Source: Physcia stellaris (taxonomy: Eukaryota > Ascomycota > Lecanoromycetes > Caliciales > Physciaceae). From it: a stretch of 64,000 bases of DNA. The DNA lies in the NCBI GenBank assembly GCA_018902385.1, contig JABSSW010000015.1, positions 620,001 through 684,000 of the forward strand, in the 5' to 3' direction. Positions within the stretch are counted from its first letter, which is position 1; each line of letters starts with the position of its first letter. The position numbers and the translations under genes are program-made. The notes beneath the pieces were generated by a model. That model was not told the DNA's origin and ran no database searches. It worked only from the letters and a program-made list of their open reading frames with translations. Below, piece by piece: positions 10,419-22,016 of the stretch.

Positions 10419-10858
10419 TCTGCTGGGCAAGTGAGGATTGACACGAGGTGATGAAAAGCAAGAAAGCGCAGTGTAATTGTGAGAGCAAATACACAATCAA
10501 TTTACTTCCACTACTGCGAATAATAAGGACGTGATGACGCGCATCCTCCTTGAAGACCTAAGGTAAGGTGGGTGAGGTGTGGGGTAAGGCAGAGGCGGGG
10601 TTCTGTAGGCACCAAATTGTCTCAAGAGACGATGCACGAGCACGAGAACTCTGACGAAGGTAACTGATCCAAAATCCAATGCGAGCTAAGGAGATCTGGG
10701 TGTCGGAGAAGCAATATGGAGAGTCAGGATTAGAACGTGTCCGGATCCCAACTCCGAAGCTTCCGCATGATGCAACAATGCCGTACTTCTCCTCTTCCTC
10801 CTAGACACTCGTCATTGACGTCTAGCTTTGGTCTAAGATTTCCTGATCCGAATACACC
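10419..10858. promoter_or_regulatory. Divergent promoter, amidase / short-chain dehydrogenase
   Basis: A 440-bp region between two divergent starts. It should hold both promoters. I see no specific operator I can support. Confidence 0.45.
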
Positions 10859-11661
10859 ATGAGAATCCTAGTGACTGGAGCCAATTCAGGTATTGGCCTC
10901 GCTTTTGCTCAGACCCTGCTTGACGAGGTAGTATTGCCCTCTTCATGGTGCAGCCTATGTGGACTAACGATGTTAAGTAGGGTCATGAGGTTCATGCGGT
11001 TGACATAGCGTCAGGTGCCATGGACGAACTTGGCTGCGCAACTTATCAGTGTGATCTGACTTCTCCAAAGTCAATGGCTTCACTGGCGGAAGCTTTTCGC
11101 GGACGGCCTTTGGACATCCTTCTTAACGTTGCTGGTATATGCGGCCTGTTGTCTACTGGGTTTTGGAGTGAAACACCTTGCTGATGGCAGTCCATAGGCG
11201 TCATGGCTGGTCATGAATCTGACGGTCTTTCCACGGTCACAGAATCCACTCTTGCCCAGACCTTTTCGACCAATACATTTGCGCCTTTGCTCTTGACCCA
11301 AGCTCTTCTTCCGAGTCTACTTCAATCAGCGTCACCTAAAATTGGCCTTATGTCGTCTCGTGTGGGCAGTATCGCCGACAATACCTCCGGTGGAAGCTAC
11401 GCTTACCGTTCCTCAAAGGCTGCACTCAACAGCATTGGAAAGAGTATGGCCTGCGATCTGAAAGATAAAGGAGTCGTTGTGATACTGATGCATCCGGGCT
11501 ATGTAAAGACCGCCCTAGATAAAAGCGGCAGGACACATCAGATGAAAGAAGCGGTGGAGCCCAGAGAAGCGGCGGAAAAGCTATGGAAGATATGTAAAGC
11601 TAAGAAGATCGAGGAGACCGGAAAATTCTGGCATAGAGAAGGACAGGAACTTCCTTGGTAG
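10859..11661 (+). CDS. Short-chain dehydrogenase/reductase (SDR)
   Basis: Three exons (10859-10927, 10981-11134, 11198-11661) encode 228 residues. The nucleotide-binding glycine motif TGANSGIG is in the first exon, the NVAG-like motif (LLNVAGVM) spans the second intron, the catalytic Ser is in IGLMSSRVGS, and the Tyr-x-x-x-Lys is SYAYRSSKAALN. The end has HPGYVKTALD, typical of the carbonyl-reductase-like, cytosolic 'classical' SDRs. Introns of 53 and 63 bp have CTAAC and CTGAT branch points. Cofactor preference (NAD or NADP) and substrate cannot be read with confidence. It is divergent from the amidase, which may point to joint regulation but not to a known pathway. Confidence 0.9.
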
Positions 11662-11785
11662 GAAGCCGGCTTACGATAAAAATCTCCGCCAGAGAGTGCA
11701 TACAAAAACATATGATAAGAGACATCCGTACATCTGTCAAGCTACAGTTGTTGTTTTCCTTTGACATCTCCCCAAGATCAGACCT

Positions 11786-12948
11786 TTATACGCCGTCCTG
11801 GTTCAGCTGCCGGACGTTGAAATTGATTCTCTTGTTGGACATCCAGTCTCGCCATGATTCGTATTTGTCGGCCGGAACACCGCCATCCGCTGTCATTGTA
11901 GCTGTCTGTGCAGGCCAGTCACTTAGCCAGGGTGGACAGGTCCCTTGAATGACCTGAGGGACACCATGCCAGGCGAACCTTGACTGACCGCTCATATACA
12001 ACGCGTCTCCAGATCGTAGACGGATCGCCAAGTTCCTTTGAGGTTTACCGTCGGTAGCGCCGAGTCCAACGACAAAGATACAATCACAGCCGAGACTAAT
12101 ACTTATTAAGCCTTTGGTTGACTCTTCACTTACGTCTCGATGTATGCTCAGGGTATCGCCGGGCGAGTAGATGTTTACAATTGCTACCTCAGGATTCGTG
12201 CTCGGGAAGAATGAGCGCATCAAATCCGCAATGTCTGGAGGAAACGGCGGTGGATCTTCGGTATGGTACACCTTCTCATTCCAGTCGTACTGTCCTCCCA
12301 GCGTGATCCACCGTAGCTTCTTCCGAAGAAATTGGGAGACAGTGATTGGATTACGAATCTCCGGATTTAGGGGTCGGAATTGTTCGGTCGAGTTCGGAGA
12401 CAGATCGAAGAAAGACGCCTCTCCATTATTGGATTTGAGCACATTATCAGAGTTTATGGCTCTATAAGGGATATCATAGTGAACGTGTATGTTGGTTTTG
12501 TGCCGGCTATTGGCAAGTGCAGTATGTAGTAAACGTGACGAAAGGTCGCGCTGTGTTTGGCGAGGAAGAAGAGAAGGTATCAATATAAGCCCTGAAGAGT
12601 CAGGGAGTCTACGAAGAAGCTCAGTCAAGTTTCTTCAGACTCACCTGGCACATCATTACTTTCATAGACGGGAATGTCAAGGCTCAGCATGTTAAGCCGG
12701 CCAGATCCATGCCCACCGAAAGTTGCACAGGCTGTTCTGACGTCGTCATGGCGAACGTGATCCACGAGCTGAAGCCTAACCTTTTGTTCGGGGCCGATGC
12801 CACGGTTGATATCGAGAATTTCCGGGTCGTAGTCTAACGTAGCTGGGCTGGCTCTTTGATAGGTCTTATATAAGGTTCTAATTGACTCGGGCGGTCTTTG
12901 GCGAGTATCAGTAGGCTTCGGATTTGCATTTGTAGCACTTCCATCCAT
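11786..12948 (-). CDS. ALKBH1: AlkB homologue 1-type Fe(II)/2-oxoglutarate dioxygenase
   Basis: Two exons (12948-12645 and 12591-11786; 53-bp intron) encode 369 residues. AlkB proteins oxidatively remove alkyl groups from nucleic acid bases; ALKBH1-type members act on DNA or tRNA and can have AP-lyase activity. The splice rebuilds VPGLILIPSLLPRQTQ, a common family opening. Further blocks are NPITVSQFLRKKLRWITLGG, YDWNEKVYH, the iron-binding His-x-Asp in LSIHRDVSEESTKGLISISL, SGDALYMSGQSRFAWHGVP with the second iron-binding His, and the 2-oxoglutarate Arg pair in KRINFNVRQ at the C-terminus. Length is normal for fungi. It is divergent from the CDK1 gene, with an ACGCGT box 161 bp upstream of the start. 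Assignment to the ALKBH1 branch rather than another AlkB rests on these blocks and is firm. Confidence 0.9.
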
Positions 12949-13366
12949 TAAGCCTCAGCGAATGAGCACTGAAAACTTCGCTTTGCGCGAGCGAGCTGTC
13001 ATCTGTTTCTTCAGGCTAGATGTGTCTGAAATCGGGGATTTAAATAGGACTACTGAAGGTAGAGAGAACAAGGTATCATTAGGACGGCTTTAACGGACTT
13101 TATCTCCCACGCGTTGATTGTTTACACATGCAAACCCTTTAACTTGTTCGACAACAACACCACAGGCCTTGCTTTGATCGATCGACAGCTTCTGGAATTA
13201 GGATCGTACACAAGGATCCAATGGGCTCAATTCGACGTAGCGCCTTTCCCTCGTCGATCCTGTGATTTAGTACGATCTCTCACCACTCAAGATTCCGACG
13301 TCATTCTGACAACGGATCTCTGTCCATCTGTGATAATTGCCGCAATTACCGAAAGCAATCAGGATA
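12949..13366. promoter_or_regulatory. Divergent promoter, ALKBH1 / CDK1
   Basis: A 418-bp shared upstream region. The clearest element is an ACGCGT at 13109-13114 (separate entry). Confidence 0.5.
13109..13114. promoter_or_regulatory. MluI cell-cycle box (ACGCGT) between ALKBH1 and CDK1
   Basis: The palindrome ACGCGT lies 253 bp before the CDK1 ATG and 161 bp before the ALKBH1 ATG. In yeasts this hexamer binds the MBF complex and drives G1/S transcription. One hexamer alone could occur by chance. Confidence 0.35.
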
Positions 13367-14535
13367 ATGGAGAACTACCAAAAGATTGAGAAGATTGGGG
13401 AGGGTAAGACTGTCCACCCGAGGTGTCGAAGGAGCCAGAGCAACCCTTTGCCTGGATTTTCTTAATGGAAGACGAACTAAACTTGACAAAACTGTAGGGA
13501 CATATGGAGTTGTCTACAAAGCCCGAGACCTTACGCATCCAACCCGTATTGTTGCTCTAAAAAAGATCCGATTAGAAGCTGAGGACGAAGGGGTACCGAG
13601 CACCGCCATTCGAGAGATATCCCTGTTAAAAGAAATGAATGACCCAAATATTGTTCGTCTGCTAAACATTGTCCACGCCGACGGCCATAAGCTGTACCTG
13701 GTATTTGAGTTCCTGGATCTAGATTTGAAAAAATACATGGAAGCACTCCCAGTGAGCGACGGAGGAAGAGGGAAAGCATTCCCCGAGGGCACCGGCTCGG
13801 ACCTTGGGAGACTTGGGCTAGGTGACAATATGGTCAAGAAATTCATGAGCCAGCTTGTCGAAGGTGTGCGATACTGTCACAGTCATCGTGTACTGCATAG
13901 GGATCTCAAACCCCAAAATCTACTGATCGATCGAGATGGCAATCTGAAATTGGCGGACTTCGGTCTCGCTCGAGCTTTTGGCGTACCGTTGAGGACATAC
14001 ACACACGAAGTGAGCCCGATATCGAAGTCATCACGTGTGCAGCTACTGACTATAACAGGTTGTCACGCTATGGTATAGAGCGCCAGAAATTCTACTAGGT
14101 GGACGACAATATTCAACGGGTGTCGACATGTGGTCTGTTGGATGTATATTCGCAGAAATGTGCACAAGGAAGCCACTGTTCCCTGGAGACTCCGAAATTG
14201 ACGAGATCTTTAAGATCTTTCGGTGAGTCTGCATCACGCTAGTTGTCACTCTGCGAGCTTACCAATGGATTAGTGTCTTAGGGACGCCCGATGACCATAG
14301 CTGGCCCGGTGTCACTTCGTTCCCGGACTTCAAACCATCTTTCCCTAAGTGGACCCGAGATCCATCTCGCGCCCTCATCGCCGGCTTGGATGAGAATGGG
14401 CTTGATTTGCTTGAGGCAATGCTGGTCTATGATCCGGCGCAGCGTATGTCGGCAAAGCAAGCTTGCATTCACCCTTACTTTGAGGCTGGAAGCAGCGCTT
14501 ACTCGGGAAGGGGTAAGGTGAACGGTTATCATTGA
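13367..14535 (+). CDS. CDK1: Cyclin-dependent kinase 1 (Cdc2/Cdc28/NimX)
   Basis: Four exons (13367-13403, 13498-14009, 14059-14222, 14274-14535) encode 324 residues. This is the master cell-cycle kinase, active with A/B-type or G1 cyclins. It begins [20 protein letters not shown] with the inhibitory Thr14-Tyr15 pair, the ATP-binding Lys34 in [12 protein letters not shown], and the cyclin-binding PSTAIRE helix at about 46-52. The catalytic loop is [14 protein letters not shown], the DFG motif is [11 protein letters not shown], the activation Thr is in [16 protein letters not shown] (about residue 181, spanning intron 2), and [14 protein letters not shown] follows. A Gly-rich insert before [13 protein letters not shown], about 25 residues, is usual in filamentous fungal Cdk1. 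The first exon has 37 coding bases, so the long internal frame misses the true start. Confidence 0.96.
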
Positions 14536-15579
14536 AGCGTGAACATTGACCGGTCAGAGACGGCTATCTCCGACTTGCGTTTCTCGACATAGTGCTTAGC
14601 ATATTTCTCATGGTGGAATGGCGTTATGAGATGAGGGTCTGCATGGTTACACAGCATTTGGTAGAATGAGCATCTCGCGACAATGCTTGCATGAAAACGG
14701 TATGGCTGGATATGGGAGGGAGGAACCGTGCTTTGAGTTTGAATATGTGTACCAGTACAAAGATCGTGGAAGAATAGCACCCAACATCTCATTTCCTCAA
14801 GGCAGCTACATCAAGTTCCAATAAATGAAAGGGTTTGATCGGAGTCTGGACAAGTGATCTGGACATTCGATCATTTGGATTTAGTAAATCCCGTCTTCGT
14901 ACTTCCTGCGGAAAATCCTTCATCCAGGAATGTGAGCTATTTGCCGAGGGCTGAGTTTGTGAGAACTTGGATATCCAGCGAGCCAGCGCAGCAGGCAATC
15001 CCCGCCTGGATAAGGTAAAAAGTTATTAGGAGGGCCGACGACTGCCGAGTTCATCGACAGGGTCAGCTCCGCCTGGTAGCTATTTTCCCACATTGCGAGC
15101 CTCCTTCCACAGGTGGAGATGGAAGTTCGCCCATGAATGAGGGGTTTCAGGTTGGATAAGCGATGTTCGGACGGCGGAATCCTTATGAGGCTCCGTAGCC
15201 AATTTCGTCTCCCAAAACGATCAATTGTTAGTAATGATCGTTCGTCAGGGAATCCTTGTGGGGGCGGCACCAAGACGCCAGGCCAGGGTTGAACGCCTTT
15301 TTCTGCAAGAGCTCTTCTTAGACCGTTAAGGCCCCCCATTCTAGCCCATTCACCCTGCAATGATAATATCAGCCACCAATCAAACAGTTGCTTCATAGTG
15401 TGAAAGAGCCGCTGTGTCAGGCTCAGCCGCTGAAAACAAGATGAAGCTGCCTCCGGATATACGGTCGCTGCCTACAGACGATCGACGAGGACATAAAGCT
15501 TGTCGACCTCCCTGCCAAGAGCTTACACTCGTTGTCTTCACAGATCGTGAATTCACTATAAGCAACAGACGCAGACAAC
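14536..15579. other. Intergenic, CDK1 to calpain
   Basis: About 1.04 kb. Minus-strand open frames at 14789-14998 and 14920-15396 (158 codons) show no family motif; I do not support a gene, though a lineage-specific one cannot be ruled out. The last part is the promoter of the calpain gene. Confidence 0.4.
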
Positions 15580-18500
15580 ATGGGTAGCTCCACTACGTCC
15601 AGTGACACACGACCTCCGCCTCCAGAGCCGGAGCCTCGTAAGAAGGTGAAGAAACAACCACCCCAGAAAACCGTCGACCAGCTATGGGAGGCTTTCACGA
15701 CCAAGTATCCTGGCAAGGTCCACTCGGTCCTACCCAACAACGTCTACGCCCAGACAAAAGCTGCGAAAGTCCCAAAGGGCGTCGTCCATGGCGAGAAGGC
15801 TGGCAAATCGTACGATGAGGCTGTTGCTGAATGCAAATCTGCCGTGGAAAAGATCGCCAAGGAGTGCAGAAGGGTGAACATGAAGTATAGGGATCCTCAT
15901 TTCGATATTGAGTTCGATCTGAAAAGAGGTGTACGGGATTGCTTAGACGGTCTAGTCCAGGGAGACTATCAGCTCAATCCCAAGTCTGTCAAACGTGTAA
16001 CGGTAGGGCCTTGAGATGAGAACACCGTGGTGATTATTGTCTAAGGCGTAACAGCAAATCTTCGAGGACCCAATGTTCGTTCAAGAGGGTGCGACTGCTA
16101 GCGATGTCCGGCAAGGTGGCAACGGTGATTGTTGGTTTATGTCAGCGCTCTGCGCTCTTGGCGGTAAGCAGGACCTGATCAACAATGTCTGCATCGCTCG
16201 TGATGAGAAAGTTGGCGTATACGGCTTCGTGTTCCATCGAGGTAAGACTCTTGACGGCTCCCCTGTCAGGATGAGATACTAAATGCGAGCAGATGGCGAG
16301 TGGATCCAAACGATCATTGACGATAAGCTCTACCTTATTGCTTCCGACTGGGATGAAAGTATGGAAGAAAAGTGGACATGGCAGCAGATCAACAGAGCAG
16401 ACGCGGAAGAAGAGTACCGGAAGTCAAACCAGACAGGCTCCCGTGCGCTCTACTTCGCTCAATGCAGAAGCGAAAACGAGACTTGGTTGCCATTGCTCGA
16501 GAAAGCATATGCCAAGGCTCATGGAGATTTTAACTCTATCCAAGGAGGTTTTACTGGTGAAGCCATAGAAGATCTTACGGGAGGGGTCACTACCGAGTTG
16601 TTCACAAGCGACATCCTGGATACCGACAAATTCTGGACTGACGAAATCATGAAAGTGAACGACGAGTTTTTATTTGGGTGTGCGACCGGAGCCTTCGACA
16701 ATTGGCAAGGTGCATCGTGGCAGACCGATCGGAAGGACATCATCTCAATGCATGCGTATTCCATTCTTGAGGCTAAGGAGATTAAAGGAGAAAGACTGCT
16801 ACGAGTCAGAAATCCTTGGGGCCAAACCGAGTGGAAAGGTGCTTGGAGCGATGGATCTGAACAGTGGACCCCAGAATGGATGCAGTTGCTCAATCACAAA
16901 TTTGGCGGTAAGTCTTTTCGCACGTATTTATTTCTCTCCCGTAAGAATTTGACCCCAATCACAAAATACGTCGAGGAAGTGATTTCCCTACAGACGATGT
17001 CTAGCAGCGCAACGTCTGCCTTGAACCCGCAATGCTGATTCGAATTAAACGTACAGATGACGGCATGTTCTGGATATCCTACAAAGATCTGCTTCGGAAA
17101 TTCCAGAGCTTCGACCGTACAAGGCTCTTTGACTCAGAATGGAGTGTTACTCAGCAATGGACCACAATCGACGTTCCCTGGTCCGCCGATTACAACGATA
17201 CCAAGTTCAGCGTTACACTCAGCAAGCCAAGTCCGGTAGTCATTGTTTTGAGTAAGTTGGACGAGCGATATTTTCAAGGTCTCGAGGGTCAGTATGACTT
17301 CTCTCTCCATTTTCGACTCGAGAGAGATGGCGAGCACGACTACATTGTACGCAGTCACGGCAATTATCTTATGGACAGATCCGTTAGCGTGGATCTGGAC
17401 CTGGAGCCGGGTACCTACTCAGTATTGATGAAGATCACTGCGAAGAGGGTCTTTTACAGAAATAGTCCAGAGCAAGTGGTAAGAGATACTTGCCGGGACA
17501 GGCAAGAAAAGCTCATCCAGATTGGGCTTGCCTATGACCTTGCACATGCAAAGGGGCAAATCAAGGAAACAGACGCCGAAAAGAAAGATCGCGAAGAGCG
17601 TGAAGCGAAGAAAAAGGCCAAAGCTCATCAAAAGCGTCGTGAAGAACTGCGCGCTAAGTGGTTGAGGAATTGGGAAATTGAGAAAAAGCGAGTAGCAAGG
17701 CAGAAACGTCATGTGAAGAAGAAAGAAGAGCACTACAAAAAGATCGAAGCGCGCAACGCGGCGACAGCGGCAGCCTTGAACAAGGAAGCGGCCGATATGG
17801 ATAAGACTGCGGTTGCCGGTGCAGATGATCAAGTTGAAGCTGTTGATCAGGCTGAGCACCAAGAGCCGGTCAAGGCAACAGAAAGTGGCGCTCGAAATGA
17901 ATCAGCTGGGACAGATGGTCAGGCCGATGGAGAGGTCAAGGAAGCAGAGGCACCAGCAGTCGAGGGCGCAAAAGAGCAACCGGGAGTATCGAAGGTGGTC
18001 CCTGCAGCGGAGACAGCAGAGCCAGTTCAAGACGCTTCCCAGCCAACTACAGATGCCGCAACCATGCCATCTCCTCCACCAGACGACCAGACAGCCGAGA
18101 CCAAGCCAACAGAGGACGAAACTAAAGCAGATGCTGTAGCATCGGAAAAAGCAGCCAAATTCGAAGCTGCCCTGCAGAATGTTCCCTCCGTCTTAGTCAA
18201 CGGCGCTGCCCTCACTGACAATGCTCCAAACACAGCTCCAGGAACAGCGGGTGCAGCAGTTCCAATAGGAGGCACCGTTCCGCCCCCATCCACCGCTGCG
18301 GAAGACAATACCTGGGAATATGACTCCCTTGCCTCGTTCGATTCTTCAATGGACACGGATCTTGACATACCACCCACGCCTCCGCCGGAGGCTATCAACG
18401 ATGCCGTGCCCATCGGCGCTCCTCCACCACTTCCGGAGGAGGAGGACGAGAACCAAGTCTTTGAGGATGACCCCTGGAACGCGGTTTGTGTGGTTGGGCT

Positions 18501-18723
18501 CAGGGTCTACAGCAAGGACAAGGATACCAGTATCTTGATTGTGAGACCCAAAACCGAGCTTGAGGGCGAGACAGAGCTGGATATCGATGATAATAGTAAG
18601 GGAGCGAGTGGGGAGGTGTCGGCGAAGGATAAAGAGGCTGGAGAGGCTGAAGAGAAGAAGGGTGAGGACGACGTGAAGACGGAGGTCAAAGAGGGTATTC
18701 CGGAAGATATTGGGCGTGTGTGA
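15580..18723 (+). CDS. Calpain-type cysteine protease (family C2)
   Basis: Four exons (15580-16002, 16055-16241, 16293-16907, 17057-18723) encode 963 residues. Calpains are papain-fold, usually Ca2+-activated intracellular proteases. The catalytic triad is visible: Cys167 in QGGNGDCWFMSAL, His357 in SMHAYSILEA, Asn377 in RVRNPWGQTEWKGAWSD. Exon 4 begins with DDGMFWISYKDLLRKF, the end of the protease core, followed by a C2-like/calpain beta-sandwich (about 430-530). After it lies a highly charged Lys/Arg coiled-coil region (about 575-650) and a long Ala-, Glu- and Pro-rich low-complexity tail to about 880, ending with an acidic stretch. This layout is like the fungal calpain-like proteins separate from the pH-signalling protease PalB/Rim13; I see no MIT domain. 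The third intron is 149 bp, longer than its neighbours. Confidence 0.9.
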
Positions 18724-19159
18724 AAGTATGATGCAGATTTAGGCTGGCATAAAAGTGTAGGCTAGATAAATAGCATGGGGTGTAAGATGTGAGGGTATTT
18801 TCTCAGCTCAACGTTGATACCCCCAAATACTAAAGAGTACTTTCACTCAACTGTAAGAGCTTGGATTGGCCAAACAATCAAATCTGCCCGCTGTGAAGGT
18901 TCAGGTGTACCCTGCCGAACAATATAAACAATAACCGAGTCACTTCTGGCCAGAGCAGAGTCCGAATCTCAAAAGTCTTGAGCTTTCAATCGTGCCCATC
19001 AATATCTGCTGCTATCCAAGCACAATAAAATATACCAGTCATGACAAATATGTCTCATCAGTCTTCCGTTGTATCCAGTCCAATCCTGAACATCATATCC
19101 CGTATCACATGGTACGTTGCGCCTGTTTGTTGCCCAGTTCCTATACTACCTCGCTCGAC
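18724..19159. other. Intergenic, convergent 3' regions
   Basis: About 440 bases between two converging genes; no gene seen. Confidence 0.45.
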
Positions 19160-20112
19160 TCAAGCATACTTCACAGCTGGCGCCCCGTTATTCGCCTCGA
19201 CGTCTTTCAAAGCTAAAGCTCCATTATTGGCTTCGATGTCCTTACCATGATCACCCATCGGATAAGATCTCGCCCTATGCTCCTCTGGGCTGCGATGGTA
19301 CTGCAACTCGATATTGCGTCTTTCGGCTACAGCCTTCTTGGATTCGCGCCACCGTTTATGCATTGCGATACACGCCATTACGAAAAGGGAGAAATGTATG
19401 ATTCTGAGTGAGAAGAACCCGATCAGCACCCTTCTTCACCCCGCTCGGATAGGCCGATTACTTACGGCTTGGGAAGAGAGAAGCTTACAGTATCAACGCC
19501 AAAAAGATGTTGGCTGCAACCTCGATTTTCCCGATCGTATAGATATCCGGCTGGCAAGGTTCACTCCAGAAATTGAACCGGTTGTTGCATGGAATGTAGT
19601 CGTCGGGCCCAAACTCGAGGATAACGGGCTGCCACAGATTGAACCAGCCGGCGCGGGTTGAGTAAACGATACCCGGGATACTGAGGACCCAGATCAGAAG
19701 ATCGATGCAAATGTCCCAGCCTGGATGGTAAAGACGTCCACGGCGGTGGCGGAGAAGGAGAAAGAGGACGGTGGGGTTGTAGATAAGGGATATGATGATC
19801 TGATGTCAAATATGACCGTCAGTCATACATTTTTGATGAGGGAAGCTTGAAAGTCGATCGCATTCTCGGACAGCATGTTTGAGTTTGAGAACATACCGGA
19901 GCAAGAGGCATGCCGTCAGTCCAATCGTCGCTGTAACCATTCTCCCACACCTTCCCCCAATGGACCGTCATCGCTATCGAAACAGCGAAGAGAATCAAGG
20001 TGATGAAGTCGAGGAAGATAGCTACCGTCCGCAGGATAGCTTTCGACTTCCATCTTGGATCGCTTCCTTGAAGCCGCTGCCGTGTTTCTTCGGCGATGAG
20101 ACTTCGAGCCAT
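19160..20112 (-). CDS. Four-helix membrane protein, function unknown
   Basis: Three exons (20112-19897, 19799-19489, 19403-19160) join in frame to 256 residues. Four hydrophobic segments are visible: about 26-50 (ILRTVAIFLDFITLILFAVS), about 70-92 (PLAPIIISLIYNPTVLFLLL, spanning intron 1), about 100-125 (DICIDLLIWVLSIPGIVYST), and about 163-190 (EVAANIFLALILIIHFSLFV, spanning intron 2). Between helices 3 and 4 lies a loop with two Cys (YIPCNNRF and SEPCQPDIY) that could pair outside the cytosol. The C-terminal tail holds a small internal duplication, DIEANNGALAL and DVEANNGAPAV. The topology resembles MARVEL- or tetraspan-like fungal proteins, but I cannot assign a family. Both introns were needed to keep helices 2 and 4 whole, which supports the model. 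Confidence 0.75.
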
Positions 20113-20771
20113 GGTTGAAAAAGGCCGAGGTGGATGGAACGCAAGTGCAGAGATGGAAGTAGTTGGAAGACATGGGGACTCTTGGACTTCGTAATGTACT
20201 ATTGGACTAAAAGCAAGGTGGGCAACCGATTGGGCCTAGAACAGCGTGTGACGCAGTCCTCTTGACGATGAGTGGAGAGGTCCCATTATTCGAAGCTCGG
20301 TGGTTGGGAGGTATGTAGCTAAGGATGAAGGCCATTCCGTGGTAGCTTCTCCTCATTAGAAATCATGAAGTCTCCCCGGTGATGCTTTTGTCTTTGAGAG
20401 ACTCTGATTCCTTCCTGTGCCCCACCATGCTGGGTATTATTTTCACACACGTCCAGACGGAGTCCAGAGCAGCCATTTAGCCTATCACGACTAGCCCTAC
20501 ACTAGTTAAAGTGGATAGGCTGCATGAGGGGGTCATGCTGCTGTTCATGCATCTCTCCTGAAGTCGCTGTGCACAAAAGCATCGAATCTGCTTTGGCATC
20601 TTGATCTCGGTACTGTGAAATCATCAGTCATGTCTCCCAAATGCCCTTCGCGGTAGAATGGTGACCGCCAGGCATACGGTCGCTTATGTGGAAGCCATGC
20701 ATACCTTCTCCCCACCGACGGACATGACTTTTCTGGATTATTCGCTCATGGAAGGATACTGCGTAAAGTGA
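20113..20771. other. Divergent intergenic region
   Basis: About 660 bases between the membrane protein gene and the secreted protein gene, both starts facing away. No further gene seen. Confidence 0.45.
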
Positions 20772-22016
20772 ATGATCTTTCCAAGCCAAATCGCTTGTGG
20801 TATCATTTTCTTTGCATACATACTGGGGTCCTTTGCCCTTTCTGTTACCCTTTCCAGTGAGACACCAAGCTTCCCGGGTTCAACCATATTTTCTGCTCTC
20901 AATTCGAGCTTTTCCCCCTCGTCCCTAGTTAATTTCTTAAATTCATCAAGTAGAGCTCAATTGACTGCCCCACGTGGGCAGGCTGTGTGTGAGCCGCAGC
21001 GCTTTGGCTTGAACCTCAACAAAGCCAGTTGCCTCGATGCCTGGGCTCACTTTACAGATTCGCCAACGCCTTACATCCTTGGTCAAAGAGATGAAGGCGC
21101 CTGGGATATTCAGCTACCGGTTAGATAATTGAGCGGTAAGTGTTATTGTGCGTCTCAGCCAGGTCTATCATGTGTGTTTGCATGTTCTGTAAAAAAAACA
21201 TCTAGATGACATGGCGGTCTCAAAATATAAAAGGCGACGGACTTTGTGCAATCGACATCGACGTCAAGAAGGGAGAAATTAGCGACGTTACGAATGCAGT
21301 CGAACTTCGGCGTGTTGCCATGCAATTGCTCGATACATGTGTATTGCCTAAAGACTTGTCCGAAGGAGGCCTGATCGAAAACATTGGCGTGCATGGCAAT
21401 CTAATTATGACTTTGAGAGGTGACATACCTAGGGTAACGTGCTATCCGGAGGCGCCTCTTGTGGCACCCGATTCGTGCTTTGCACTCCTCCAGGATATGC
21501 CGGCTCGAAATAAGACATTCGTCTTTGCCAAAAAGTATTACGCACGGTCTGTTACCTTGCCAAAGACGATAGTGGGTCGTAAGTAGCTGTCCCTTTTCAT
21601 TGACGCGGATAAGCTTCTGGCCAAACATCAGGGCAATCTTGAGATCAGAGATGACCCTTTGAGACAATGGTACCGCATGTTACCTGAGATCAAGACACGG
21701 TATGACAGCGTCTCCCGCTAATCCATTTTCAGATCAAAATCCGTGCATGATTACAATTGATACCATTGCCCCTATGTCACAGAACGCGCAACATGGTTCG
21801 ACTTATGGGCAGGAGGAGTCGCAGCCTATACGATCTGTTACAGACATCGCACATCAGGGGCGTCAATTGGTCTCGGTAGGTCTGCCCACCGCAACAGCTA
21901 TTCATGATAACTGTTGGTTGAACTGCAGCCCGGAATTACGACTCAATTGGCTAATCACATCGCCGAATGCAGGTGAAGGCCATTCTCTGAAAGCCTCCCT
22001 CCGTTCTCATTACTAG
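20772..22016 (+). CDS. Secreted Cys-containing fungal protein, frame or splicing unusual
   Basis: Proposed exons are 20772-21119, 21206-21578, one starting either at 21733 or at 21783 and ending at 21875, and 21973-22016. The N-terminus has a signal-peptide-like helix (about residues 8-24). The pattern is a family of secreted fungal proteins I remember without a name: VCEPQRFGLNLNKASCLDAW, then GDGLCAIDI, LDTCVLP, GGLIENIGVHGNL, VTCYPEAP, and near the end TWFDLWAGGVAAYTIC. The expected Cys-x-Ile-x-Ile-Asp block (CMITIDTI) is present after 21733 but in a different frame from the TWFDLW block. Using the acceptor at 21783 gives one open reading of 285 residues without CMITIDTI. The first donor (GTTAGA) is weak. 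Either splicing is unusual, the gene is decaying, or there is a one-base sequence error. Confidence 0.6.

Noticed and set aside
14789-15396. Minus-strand frames that might form a spliced gene
   Set aside because: No family motif, no convincing splice signals joining them, composition unlike neighbouring proteins.
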